From an uncultured Magnetococcales bacterium (GTDB lineage: Bacteria > Pseudomonadota > Magnetococcia > Magnetococcales > Magnetaquicoccaceae): a DNA stretch of 6,153 nt. How positions within the stretch are numbered: the first letter of the stretch is position 1; every line of letters starts with the position of its first letter. This document shows, piece after piece, positions 1 to 6,049 of the stretch. Location: the NCBI GenBank assembly GCA_903913345.1, contig CAIWLA010000216.1, positions 1-6,153 on the forward strand, read 5' to 3'. The translations under genes were made by a program, and so were the position numbers. The notes beneath the pieces were generated by a model that had not been told where the DNA came from, did not search any database, and was given only the letters and a program-made list of their open reading frames with translations.

Positions 1-1664
1 CCACCCATCTTTTTGGGGCCGGGGTCCACCATCAGGGAAAAAGGTGGCAAATCCGGAACCGGCGGCACCTCCACGACCAGACTCCGCTCCCACACCTTTT
101 CCATGCCACGCATGAGATCCTGGCGATCCTCGTCAGGCGGGGAAATATCCTCCTCACTCGGCAGATCACGGGCCGGTATCACCGACACCGCCCCATCCAG
201 ACTGGGGGGAGACAACTTTTTGGGACTCTCCGGCCACAACTCAACGGGCATGGTGGGCCGCCAGCCACTCTCCGGCGGTTTGATCGACTCCCGACGTTGC
301 TCCGGCACCGGCGGCACCGGCTTGACCACCTCATCCATCTTCGGAGGAGAAAAGACCGCTGGCGTCACCAGCGAGGGAGTGGGAGCAGGCAACGGCGCAA
401 CCACCACCGGTGCGGCCATCACCGGCACCACCGGCGCAACCATCTCTGGCGCGACCGGCACCGATGCAACCGGCACCGGTACGACCGGCACCGGCGCGAC
501 CGGCACCGCCGGTATGGCACTCGACCAGACCTGTTTCTGGATGTCCGGCTCCTCGCCCCGTCTGGACGAGTCCAAGGTCGGTTCCCGCTGCCCAGCCCCT
601 GAAACGGGGAAAAAGTCCGGCTCCGCCTCTTTCTCCACCGGTTTTGAGCCTTTCGGCGCGAGGAGATCGGCCAGCTTGAGCCGTTTCATCCACTGCCGGA
701 CGAGGGCAATTCCCTGCCGCGACCACCGGACCGACTCCGTCAGACCACGGCGCAGATGTCCCACCAGAACCGGACGCAAAACCGCCCATCGCCCCGGCTT
801 TGGCGTGATCGGGGTCGGCACCCCCTCCTCCCTCTGGTTTTCCGACTCCCTGATCCTGGTGGCTTCTCTCTTCATCGTCCCGTCCGTTTCAACCTGTTGC
901 CTGTGCATCGCCGTCTCTGACCGCCCTTTGGCCGCCATGTCTGCCCGCCGTTCGGCCTCTGCCGCCGCCTGTTCCTTGGCCGCCATCTCCCGTCGCCTTT
1001 TGGCCTCCAGGCGGGTTTCCGGATCCATTTTGGGTTCGATCACCTCAGGCAATCCACTCTCCCGACCAGCCCGCCCCTCTTGCAACCGTTTCCCGTAGGC
1101 CAGCATGCCATTCCAATACTCAAACAGGGAAAAGCGGATCAACACCATCAATGCGAAGAGCATGACAGGCAGCAACAAGACCAAAACCCCCACCGGGCCG
1201 AGGAGGCGACGCAAGAACTCTGCCCCCAACAGGCCGAGCAGACCGCCCGGACCAGAGGGCAAAAACCCGCCCGCTCCCTGGTCCAGCAACAGGACCGAGA
1301 GGATGGCGGAGGTCACCATCAAAACCAGGATGGCCACCACTTTATCCCAGCAGGCCCGGCTGGCATCGCGAAACAGGTGCAGCCCAACCACCCCGAACAG
1401 CACCACAAATCCACCCGCAGCATAACCCAGAACCTGGAACAGCAGATCGGAGAGATAGGCACCCAGCAGACCCGCCCCATTGCGCACGGTATCACCGCCG
1501 GTCTGGTTGAACGAGGGATCATCCGGGTAAAAAGAGAGGAGGGTCAGCGACACAAAAACCGCCAGGGCGATCAGGACGAGACCCAGCCCTTCATGAAAAA
1601 TGGCGCGCGGCCAGACGCTCTCCTCGGTCGGCGTTGGTTTGGATGACTTGCCTCGATAGGCCAT
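1..1664 (-). CDS. ftsK: DNA translocase FtsK, N-terminal 554 residues (3' end beyond window)
   Basis: FtsK anchors at the division septum and pumps DNA through its hexameric motor to clear the chromosome dimer region. I read this frame by hand: it opens with MAYRGKSSKP and has no stop down to base 3. Seen: four hydrophobic segments at about residues 22-46, 66-97, 108-127 and 157-176, the usual FtsK membrane domain. A charged Ala/Glu/Arg stretch at about 213-260 may be a coiled coil. A long Pro/Val-rich linker follows, with a VPVxP repeat at 387-406. LPPFSLM at 539-545 matches the family's entry to the motor alpha/beta domain. The Walker ATPase and gamma domains lie outside the window, so the motor is not seen. 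The start is set by GGAG about 10 bases upstream and a 4-base gap to the rnj stop, suggesting translational coupling. A SpoIIIE/SftA-type relative is the only real alternative name. Confidence 0.88.
   Translation of the reverse strand, partial: MAYRGKSSKPTPTEESVWPRAIFHEGLGLVLIALAVFVSLTLLSFYPDDPSFNQTGGDTVRNGAGLLGAYLSDLLFQVLGYAAGGFVVLFGVVGLHLFRDASRACWDKVVAILVLMVTSAILSVLLLDQGAGGFLPSGPGGLLGLLGAEFLRRLLGPVGVLVLLLPVMLFALMVLIRFSLFEYWNGMLAYGKRLQEGRAGRESGLPEVIEPKMDPETRLEAKRRREMAAKEQAAAEAERRADMAAKGRSETAMHRQQVETDGTMKREATRIRESENQREEGVPTPITPKPGRWAVLRPVLVGHLRRGLTESVRWSRQGIALVRQWMKRLKLADLLAPKGSKPVEKEAEPDFFPVSGAGQREPTLDSSRRGEEPDIQKQVWSSAIPAVPVAPVPVVPVPVASVPVAPEMVAPVVPVMAAPVVVAPLPAPTPSLVTPAVFSPPKMDEVVKPVPPVPEQRRESIKPPESGWRPTMPVELWPESPKKLSPPSLDGAVSVIPARDLPSEEDISPPDEDRQDLMRGMEKVWERSLVVEVPPVPDLPPFSLMVDPGPKKMG
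445..510 (-). repeat. 15-bp tandem repeat encoding VPVxP units in the FtsK linker
   Basis: On the plus strand four adjacent 15-base units sharing the core accggcacc run from 451 to 510 (gcgaccggcaccgat and three variants), with a looser related sequence just to the left. In the ftsK frame they encode VPVAP, VPVVP, VPVAS and VPVAP at residues 387-406, continuing into a wider Pro/Val/Ala stretch. The period is a multiple of three, so gain or loss of a unit would change linker length without a frameshift. FtsK linkers are known to vary in length and composition between species. Confidence 0.8.
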
Positions 1665-1668
1665 GGGG

Positions 1669-3354
1669 TCACATCTCCATCACCAGAGGAATCACGACCG
1701 GTCTCCGTCCCAGACGTTTCTTGAAAAAACGCCGCAGGGCACGTTGTGCCACCTCACGGGGACCGGCCCCCTCCTCGTCCGCAAAATCCAGTGCCTTGGG
1801 GCCTAATGCCAACGCCTTTTCCACCGCATCCTTGGCCTCGGCCAACAACTCCTGGTTGCCGTCTTCGTAGACAACCCCCCTGGTCAGCAGTTCCGGTCGC
1901 TGCACCGATTGACCGCTCACCTTGTCCAGCACCAGAACCACCACCACCAGACCATCTTCGGAGAGGTGCAGACGGTCCCGAAGGACGATATCCCCCACAT
2001 CCCCCACCCCCTTGCCATCGACAAAGACCCGTCCGCAGGGCACCTTGGTCTCGTCGATCCGCAGGGAATCCTTCTCCAGTATCCCCCGATCCCCGTTTTC
2101 CATCACCACGGCATGGCTCGGCAAGACCCCCATCTGCACGGCCAGCTCCCGATGGCTGCGCAGGTGGCGCATCTCCCCATGAATGGGAATAAAAAACCGG
2201 GGGCGGATCAGGGCCAGCATCAGTTTCAAGTCCCCCCGTGGGGCATGACCGGAGACATGGATTTCCGGCACATTCTTTTCGTGTACCACCTCCACCCCGC
2301 TGCGCACCAACTGGTTGATCAGGGTCCAGATGGTGCGCTCGTTGCCGGGAATAAACTTGGAGGACAAGACCACCATGTCCCCCTCCTGCACGACGATCTC
2401 CCGATGGTCCCCGGCGGCAATGCGGACCAGGGAGGAGTTGGACTCACCCTGACTGCCGGTCGAGATGACCAGCATCGACTGCCGGGGATACCGTCCGATA
2501 TCCCGCAGATCCACCAACGTATCGGGGGGAATGGTCAGATAACCCAACCCACGGGCCACCGCCACGTTGGCCAGCATGGAACGGCCATTCAATACCACCT
2601 TGCGCCCCACCCGCACCGCCGCATGAATGATTTGCTGAATCCGCTCAATGTTGGAAGAGAAGGTCGCCACCAGCAGCAGGCCTCGTGCGGTGGGGAAAAT
2701 TTTATCGAAAACGGGACTGATCTCCAGCTCCGAAATGGTCACTCCAGGCCGATTGATGTTGGTGGAATCGGAGAGCAGGGCCAACACCCCCTCCTCCCCC
2801 ATGTGGGCCAGGGAATGGAGATCCGTTGGCCGTCCACCCACGGGGGTATGGTCTATCTTGAAATCCCCCGTATGAACGATGGTCCCCAGGGGGGTGGTGA
2901 TCGCCAGGGCGGCACTGTCCACAATGGAGTGGGTCACCTGGATGAAACGGATGGAAAAGGGGCCTAACTGAAAAGATTGTCGGTAGTTGACCTGCACCCA
3001 TTGCACCCGGTTGAGCAGGTTGTGCTCCCGAAACTTGCCTTTCAGCAATCCCAGGGTCATGGCGGTGCCATACACCGGCCCTTCCAGGTCCGGCCAGATA
3101 TAGGGCAACGCCCCGATATGGTCCTCGTGGCCATGGGTCATCACAAACCCGACGATCCGGTCCCGATTGTCCGCCAGAAACCGGGTGTCGGGGATGATCA
3201 GATCCACGCCGGGGGTATCGGGATTGGGAAAGGCGAGGCCGCAATCCACCACCAGCAACTTGCCCCCGTAGCCATAGACCATCAGGTTCATGCCAATCTC
3301 CCCCAAACCACCCAGGGGAATGATCTCCAACGCCATTGAAGCGGATTTATCCAT
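1669..3354 (-). CDS. rnj: Ribonuclease J (metallo-beta-lactamase/beta-CASP nuclease)
   Basis: RNase J is a cytoplasmic zinc-dependent nuclease with endonuclease and 5'-to-3' exonuclease activity in mRNA decay and rRNA processing. The 561 residues match the usual length of about 550-560. Seen: LGGLGEIGMN at 14-23 and the zinc-binding HGHEDH at 74-79, then THS (His142), GDFKID with Asp164 and SDSTN at 195-199. The C-terminal half of the catalytic core has SGH with His370 and FIPIHGE with His392. A C-terminal domain covers about 450-561. All expected metal and catalytic residues are present, so it should be active. Met1 is chosen because AGGA lies 5 bases upstream; Met7 would begin nearer the conserved core but has no such site. 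The first 8 bases overlap the end of tatC, and the stop lies 4 bases before ftsK. RNase J is common in alphaproteobacteria and absent from E. coli. Confidence 0.95.
   Translation of the reverse strand: MDKSASMALEIIPLGGLGEIGMNLMVYGYGGKLLVVDCGLAFPNPDTPGVDLIIPDTRFLADNRDRIVGFVMTHGHEDHIGALPYIWPDLEGPVYGTAMTLGLLKGKFREHNLLNRVQWVQVNYRQSFQLGPFSIRFIQVTHSIVDSAALAITTPLGTIVHTGDFKIDHTPVGGRPTDLHSLAHMGEEGVLALLSDSTNINRPGVTISELEISPVFDKIFPTARGLLLVATFSSNIERIQQIIHAAVRVGRKVVLNGRSMLANVAVARGLGYLTIPPDTLVDLRDIGRYPRQSMLVISTGSQGESNSSLVRIAAGDHREIVVQEGDMVVLSSKFIPGNERTIWTLINQLVRSGVEVVHEKNVPEIHVSGHAPRGDLKLMLALIRPRFFIPIHGEMRHLRSHRELAVQMGVLPSHAVVMENGDRGILEKDSLRIDETKVPCGRVFVDGKGVGDVGDIVLRDRLHLSEDGLVVVVLVLDKVSGQSVQRPELLTRGVVYEDGNQELLAEAKDAVEKALALGPKALDFADEEGAGPREVAQRALRRFFKKRLGRRPVVIPLVMEM
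1675..1678 (-). promoter_or_regulatory. Shine-Dalgarno of ftsK inside the rnj 3' end
   Basis: On the minus strand GGAG lies within the last codons of rnj (ATGGAGATG then TGA) and 10 bases before the ftsK ATG at 1664. The spacing supports this ATG, and the position means ribosomes finishing rnj would cover or expose the site. Confidence 0.65.
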
Positions 3355-4108
3355 GACTGTCCTGATCGTCCTCGGCTGCGGCCCGTTTCTGTTCTATGCG
3401 ACGGCCCAGCAGGATGGAGATTTCGTACATCGCCATCATGGGGAGGGCCAAAAAGATCTGGCTGAAGGGGTCGGGCGGCGTCAAAATGGCGGCCACAATA
3501 AAAACCCCGACGATGCTGTAGCGACGTTTGTCCACCAGAGTGGCCGTGCTGATAATGCCCGCCTTGATGAGCAGCAACAGCCCCACCGGCAACTCGGCCA
3601 CCAACCCGAAGGCAAAAATCAGGGTGATCACCAAGCCGAGATAGGAGGAGATGGAGGGCATGGCCTCAATGGTGGGCGAGGAAAAGCCCAAAAAGAATTT
3701 AAACGCCAGCGGAAAGACAAACTCGTAGGCCAATCCCCCCCCCAGAAAAAAGAGGACGGGGGTCAAGATCAGGAAAGGCAAAAAGGTTTTTCGCTCGTCC
3801 TCATAGAGGCCCGGAGCCACAAACAGCCAAAACTGCGTCAGAATCACCGGCACCGCCAGGAACAGCCCCGCAAAGAAGGCCACCTTCATGTAGGTCAAAA
3901 AGGCCTCATGGAGGCCGGTATAGATCATCTTCACGTCCGGTCCGAGAATTTTCCGCAAGGGACGGACCAAAAACAGAAAGATAGGCTCGGAAAAAAAATA
4001 ACAGACCAGGAATCCCACCAGGATGGCCAGCACCGAGATCATCAGGCGGTTGCGCAATTCGATCAGATGTGCCAACAAAGGCATTTTGTCATCGGGCAAT
4101 GCAGTCAT
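3347..4108 (-). CDS. tatC: Sec-independent protein translocase subunit TatC
   Basis: TatC is the polytopic inner-membrane core of the twin-arginine translocase; with TatB it binds RR signal peptides and then recruits TatA. The 253 residues are normal for the family. Seen: the cytoplasmic N-terminal motif HLIELRNR at 14-21, TGLHEAF at 64-70 in the first periplasmic region, and APGLYEDER at 98-106. Glu105 there matches the signal-peptide-binding Glu103 of E. coli. AELP has Glu172 at the position of E. coli Glu170, and TPPDPFSQ lies at 210-217. Six hydrophobic segments are visible. Met1 leaves 13 residues before the HL motif, as in E. coli. Its ribosome site is poor (GGAAG almost touches the ATG), so reinitiation after the tatB stop 12 bases upstream is likely. 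Met9 is a possible alternative start. The 3' end overlaps rnj by 8 bases. Confidence 0.96.
   Translation of the reverse strand: MTALPDDKMPLLAHLIELRNRLMISVLAILVGFLVCYFFSEPIFLFLVRPLRKILGPDVKMIYTGLHEAFLTYMKVAFFAGLFLAVPVILTQFWLFVAPGLYEDERKTFLPFLILTPVLFFLGGGLAYEFVFPLAFKFFLGFSSPTIEAMPSISSYLGLVITLIFAFGLVAELPVGLLLLIKAGIISTATLVDKRRYSIVGVFIVAAILTPPDPFSQIFLALPMMAMYEISILLGRRIEQKRAAAEDDQDSHG
3360..3363 (-). promoter_or_regulatory. Shine-Dalgarno of rnj inside tatC
   Basis: Minus-strand AGGA sits 5 bases before the rnj ATG and within the final codons of tatC. It decides for Met1 over Met7, which has only AT- and C-rich sequence in front. With the 8-base overlap it implies coupled translation of tatC and rnj. 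Confidence 0.6.
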
Positions 4109-4120
4109 CTTCCGGGTACT

Positions 4121-4540
4121 CTAAGGGGTGTGATCGCGCGGTTCACGAGCGGAGGGATTCTGCTCTGGCCGGGGTGTCGAGGGTTCGGCCACGGCACCGG
4201 GTGGCACCGTTGGCGGTGGCACCACCGCCTCCGGGCCAGGGGGACTCTCCGTGGTGGCCGGGTGCTCTCCAACCCCACTGATCGCATCGCTCTCCACAAT
4301 CCTCTCGGTACGCAAATCCCGGTCCACTCCTGGGGGGGGGGTGGAGACCCGACTGCTCTGGCGGATCTGGGCGTCAAACTCCTCCAGATTGATCACCTCC
4401 CGGAATTCGCGGACAATCTTTTGCGTCTGTCGAATCAGCCGGGCCAATCCCTGCGCCACTTCGGGCAACTTTTCCGGGCCGATGGCCAGCAACGCCACAA
4501 TCGCAATCACCAGCAGTTCGGCCCATCCCATTTCCAACAT
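4121..4540 (-). CDS. tatB: Sec-independent protein translocase subunit TatB
   Basis: TatB pairs with TatC to form the receptor for twin-arginine signal peptides in the inner membrane. Seen in 139 residues: MLEMGWAELL at the start with Glu8 at the position conserved in E. coli TatB, one hydrophobic helix at about 5-21, the Gly-Pro hinge at 21-22 and LPEVAQGLARLIRQ beginning the amphipathic helix. Charged helical sequence runs to about residue 62, and a Pro-rich tail without expected fold fills 66-139. The start aligns with E. coli TatB; the ribosome site is weak (GGAT about 8 bases upstream). It lies 35 bases after tatA and 12 before tatC. Odd: a run of ten C on the coding strand at the start of the tail, where slippage or a read error would replace the tail. 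TatB rather than a second TatA is inferred from Glu8, the length and the gene order. Confidence 0.93.
   Translation of the reverse strand: MLEMGWAELLVIAIVALLAIGPEKLPEVAQGLARLIRQTQKIVREFREVINLEEFDAQIRQSSRVSTPPPGVDRDLRTERIVESDAISGVGEHPATTESPPGPEAVVPPPTVPPGAVAEPSTPRPEQNPSAREPRDHTP
4332..4341 (-). repeat. Homopolymer C10 (coding strand) in tatB
   Basis: Ten consecutive G on the plus strand, read as C10 in tatB and encoding part of STPPPG at residues 66-71. It is the longest homopolymer I noticed in the window. It falls just after the helical region of TatB. Confidence 0.9.
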
Positions 4541-4575
4541 GTTTTTTTATCCGTAATGTGGCCAGTGTGTAGGGG

Positions 4576-4785
4576 TCAGATGTTCTTTTTGACTTCACCC
4601 TCGATGGTGGGATGCACAACGGGCGGGGTTTCGGCCTGTTCGGCCTCCCTCTCGTTCATGGCATCCTTGAAACTTTTCACGCCGCGCCCCAGATCTTTCA
4701 TGACGGTGGGCAATTTGCCCGCACCGAAGACCACCAGAACAATCAACAGGACGATGAATAAATGCCATCCAGAAAATATCCCCAT
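4576..4785 (-). CDS. tatA: Sec-independent protein translocase subunit TatA
   Basis: TatA oligomerises at the TatBC-substrate complex to let folded proteins across the inner membrane. The 69-residue product begins [12 protein letters not shown], with a short membrane helix at about 6-20 and His8 at the position of E. coli Gln8. FGAGKLP follows at 20-26, then an amphipathic helix [12 protein letters not shown] at 32-43 whose Gly33 and Phe39 match conserved E. coli positions, and an acidic tail. The start at 4785 is preferred because AGGGAG lies 9 bases upstream and it aligns with known TatA. An in-frame ATG at 4845 would add 20 residues not typical of the family and lacks a ribosome site. A 124-base gap with a hairpin separates it from the upstream ccmI-like gene. 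Confidence 0.94.
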   Translation of the reverse strand: MGIFSGWHLFIVLLIVLVVFGAGKLPTVMKDLGRGVKSFKDAMNEREAEQAETPPVVHPTIEGEVKKNI

Positions 4786-4794
4786 GACAGCGTT

Positions 4795-4800
4795 CTCCCT
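4795..4800 (-). promoter_or_regulatory. Strong Shine-Dalgarno of tatA
   Basis: AGGGAG on the minus strand, 9 bases before ATG at 4785. It is the best ribosome site in the cluster and decides against the upstream in-frame ATG at 4845. Confidence 0.75.
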
Positions 4801-4833
4801 TATCGCAAGACAAACCAAAACCGACACACTATT

Positions 4834-4877
4834 AAAAAGGGACATCCTACAGCATGAACACCGTTCACGCCAGTCCC
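4834..4877 (-). terminator. Two-part hairpin plus T5 between ccmI and tatA (terminator or attenuator candidate)
   Basis: On the minus strand an inner stem GCGTGAAC/GTTCATGC (8 pairs with one G-U, loop GGT, 4852-4870) is enclosed by an outer stem GGGAC/GTCCC (4873-4877 with 4839-4843). Unpaired TG and an 8-base stretch separate the two stems. The outer stem is followed directly by TTTTT (4838-4834). The form resembles an intrinsic terminator with an internal bulge; the short T run suggests partial termination. It lies 32 bases after the ccmI stop and 48 before the tatA start, so it could cap the ccmI message or tune Tat expression. I see no convincing promoter between it and tatA. Confidence 0.45.
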
Positions 4878-4909
4878 GCCATACATATCATTATTGAGAC
4901 CCACAAGGG

Positions 4910-5836
4910 CTAGGGCAACTGCCCGCCCGCCTCCCGGATGGCCTCTTCCACCGTAGCCCGATCTTCGGAACCTTCCGGCAAGGTGGGCAGCACCCGTTTC
5001 CATAATGCAATGGCGCGGGCCGGACGGCCCATGCGGGCCTCCACCGTCCCGACCAGCCAGAGGGCGTCCGGTTGATCGGGATGTTTGGCGAGTATGGCAT
5101 CCAGGGTTTTGACCCCCTTTTTGACCTCCTCCTCCTCGCTGCTTTGCACCTGCAACTCCGCCAGTCCCATGGTGGCCTCGAGATGATCGGCCTGCCGTTC
5201 CAGGATATGGTTATAGGCCCTGGTCGCCTCCGGCTTGTTGCCGATCATGGCCTGACTGCGGGCCAATTTGAGCCACCCCGGCAGATTATCCGGCTCTTTT
5301 TCCATCCGTTGTGCCAGACGATCCACGGCGACCCGAAACTCTTTCTGATCCGGCATATGGGCCGTCTGCCCGGCTCCACCGGCACTCCCCTGGGTCAGGC
5401 CGATGTACAAGCCGCCCGCCAGCACCGCCAGCAGTACCGCGATGGCGGTGGCAAAGCCCATATCCGCCGCGTGGCGGGTGGGCATTTCCTGCGGGGTCTC
5501 TTTTTTGCCCTTCAGCCGCTCTTTTTTGCCCTTGGGTGGCTCTGGTGTGGCCTCCTGTCCTGGTGGCGGGCCGTAGCGATCCAGTCGGTCCAGCACGATG
5601 GCCAGTTCCCGTTCCATCCCCGCCTGCACAGCCGCGCCATCGGGATCCCGATCCCCTTCCAGTTGCCACTCCTTGAGCTGCCGCAAGAGCCGATCCCGGT
5701 GCTGGATCAATGCCGTCCAGGGATCCCCTTCCAGGCCGGGGGGCAGGGGGCGATTGCCGCGACGGCTGAAGACCGGCTGGAAGACCGCCGCCAACGTCAC
5801 GGTCAGGAGAAGGGGAAACATCCAATTCCAACCCAT
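4910..5836 (-). CDS. CcmI-like TPR protein, probable cytochrome c maturation factor
   Basis: CcmI (CycH) holds apocytochrome c through periplasmic TPR repeats and hands it to the CcmF/H haem ligase. Seen in 308 residues: a first membrane helix at about 6-23 followed by Arg-Arg, then a charged helical stretch at 44-88 (HRDRLLRQLKEW onward) likely to be a coiled coil. A Lys/Pro-rich linker runs 92-125, with a second membrane helix at about 127-148. TPR-like helices occupy about 184-288, for example GWLKLARSQAMIGNKPEA and ALWLVGTVEARMGRPARA. The two-helix, coiled-coil, TPR order is that of CcmI. No other ccm gene is visible, so the name rests on architecture; a generic TPR membrane protein is the alternative. 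The start at 5836 is chosen for GGGAG 5 bases upstream. An in-frame ATG at 5902 has no ribosome site and would read through the T-rich leader. Confidence 0.65.
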   Translation of the reverse strand: MGWNWMFPLLLTVTLAAVFQPVFSRRGNRPLPPGLEGDPWTALIQHRDRLLRQLKEWQLEGDRDPDGAAVQAGMERELAIVLDRLDRYGPPPGQEATPEPPKGKKERLKGKKETPQEMPTRHAADMGFATAIAVLLAVLAGGLYIGLTQGSAGGAGQTAHMPDQKEFRVAVDRLAQRMEKEPDNLPGWLKLARSQAMIGNKPEATRAYNHILERQADHLEATMGLAELQVQSSEEEEVKKGVKTLDAILAKHPDQPDALWLVGTVEARMGRPARAIALWKRVLPTLPEGSEDRATVEEAIREAGGQLP

Positions 5837-5841
5837 AGCCA

Positions 5842-5846
5842 CTCCC
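5842..5846 (-). promoter_or_regulatory. Shine-Dalgarno of the ccmI-like gene
   Basis: GGGAG on the minus strand, 5 bases before ATG at 5836. It sets this start in preference to the in-frame ATG at 5902. Confidence 0.6.
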
Positions 5847-5870
5847 GGAAAAAAAAGGCCCACAATGAAT

Positions 5871-5900
5871 AAAAAAAAACCGCCCCCGGAGGAGAGGGGC
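5871..5900 (-). terminator. Hairpin followed by T9 upstream of the ccmI-like gene
   Basis: Minus strand: stem GCCCC (5900-5896) with GGGGC (5886-5882), loop of nine bases, then GG and nine T (5879-5871). The GC stem and long T run have intrinsic terminator form, though five pairs is short. It would stop transcripts arriving from a gene further right. A second T8 run (5856-5849) follows without its own stem. The hairpin lies where a transcript from the nearby promoter would start. Confidence 0.45.
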
Positions 5901-5904
5901 ATTC

Positions 5905-5934
5905 AGTGTATGCCACCACCCCCCAGGGCGTCAA
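5905..5934 (-). promoter_or_regulatory. Candidate sigma70-type promoter for the ccmI-tat cluster
   Basis: On the minus strand a -35 box TTGACG (5934-5929, five of six to consensus) is separated by 18 bases from a -10 box TACACT (5910-5905, four of six). Transcription would begin near 5898, about 60 bases before the ccmI-like start. It is the best promoter match I found on the coding strand. Its overlap with the hairpin to its left is odd. Confidence 0.45.
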
Positions 5935-6019
5935 GATGCCGCCCGATGGGTGATGCGCAAAGGGGGGGTGGAAAGTTCCATCGCCGCACAGGCCGATGGG
6001 CAGATGGACTGTTTTCAAA

Positions 6020-6049
6020 CTCACGGTAAATTTGTTCTCGACCCGTGAG
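6020..6049. repeat. Perfect 7-bp inverted repeat after the possible upstream stop
   Basis: CTCACGG at 6020-6026 and CCGTGAG at 6043-6049 on the plus strand are perfect reverse complements with a 16-base AT-rich spacer. On the minus strand the repeat begins one base after the TAG at 6051 and is followed only by TTTG. It could be a weak terminator of an upstream gene, a binding site for a dimeric regulator, or chance. Confidence 0.4.

Noticed and set aside
13..1098. Plus-strand open frame of 361 codons with a Gly/Thr-rich middle
   Set aside because: It lies opposite ftsK, and its low-complexity part is the antisense of the VPVxP repeat. No domain is recognisable and the minus strand gives a clear FtsK.
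1909..2967. Plus-strand open frame of 352 codons opposite rnj
   Set aside because: The His/Gln/Gly-rich composition mirrors RNase J codons on the other strand; no domain seen.
4786..4845. Upstream in-frame ATG extending TatA by 20 residues
   Set aside because: The extension lacks a ribosome site and would run through the leader after the T5 tract, while ATG 4785 has AGGGAG at good spacing and fits the family start.
4829..4858. Possible tatA promoter TTCATG-18-TAATAG
   Set aside because: Only three of six matches in each box and it overlaps the hairpin; not strong enough to list.
3290..4897. Plus-strand open frame of 535 codons antisense to tatA, tatB and tatC
   Set aside because: Long, but rich in Gln, His and Gly as expected from antisense of hydrophobic codons in GC-rich DNA. 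It crosses three well-supported genes and has no recognisable motif.
5072..5872. Plus-strand open frame of 266 codons opposite the ccmI-like gene
   Set aside because: No family features, and it covers the TPR and membrane regions of the minus-strand gene.
5837..5902. Upstream in-frame ATG extending the ccmI-like protein by 22 residues
   Set aside because: No ribosome site, it falls at the putative hairpin and T9 tract, and the extra Phe-rich sequence is a translation of the T runs.
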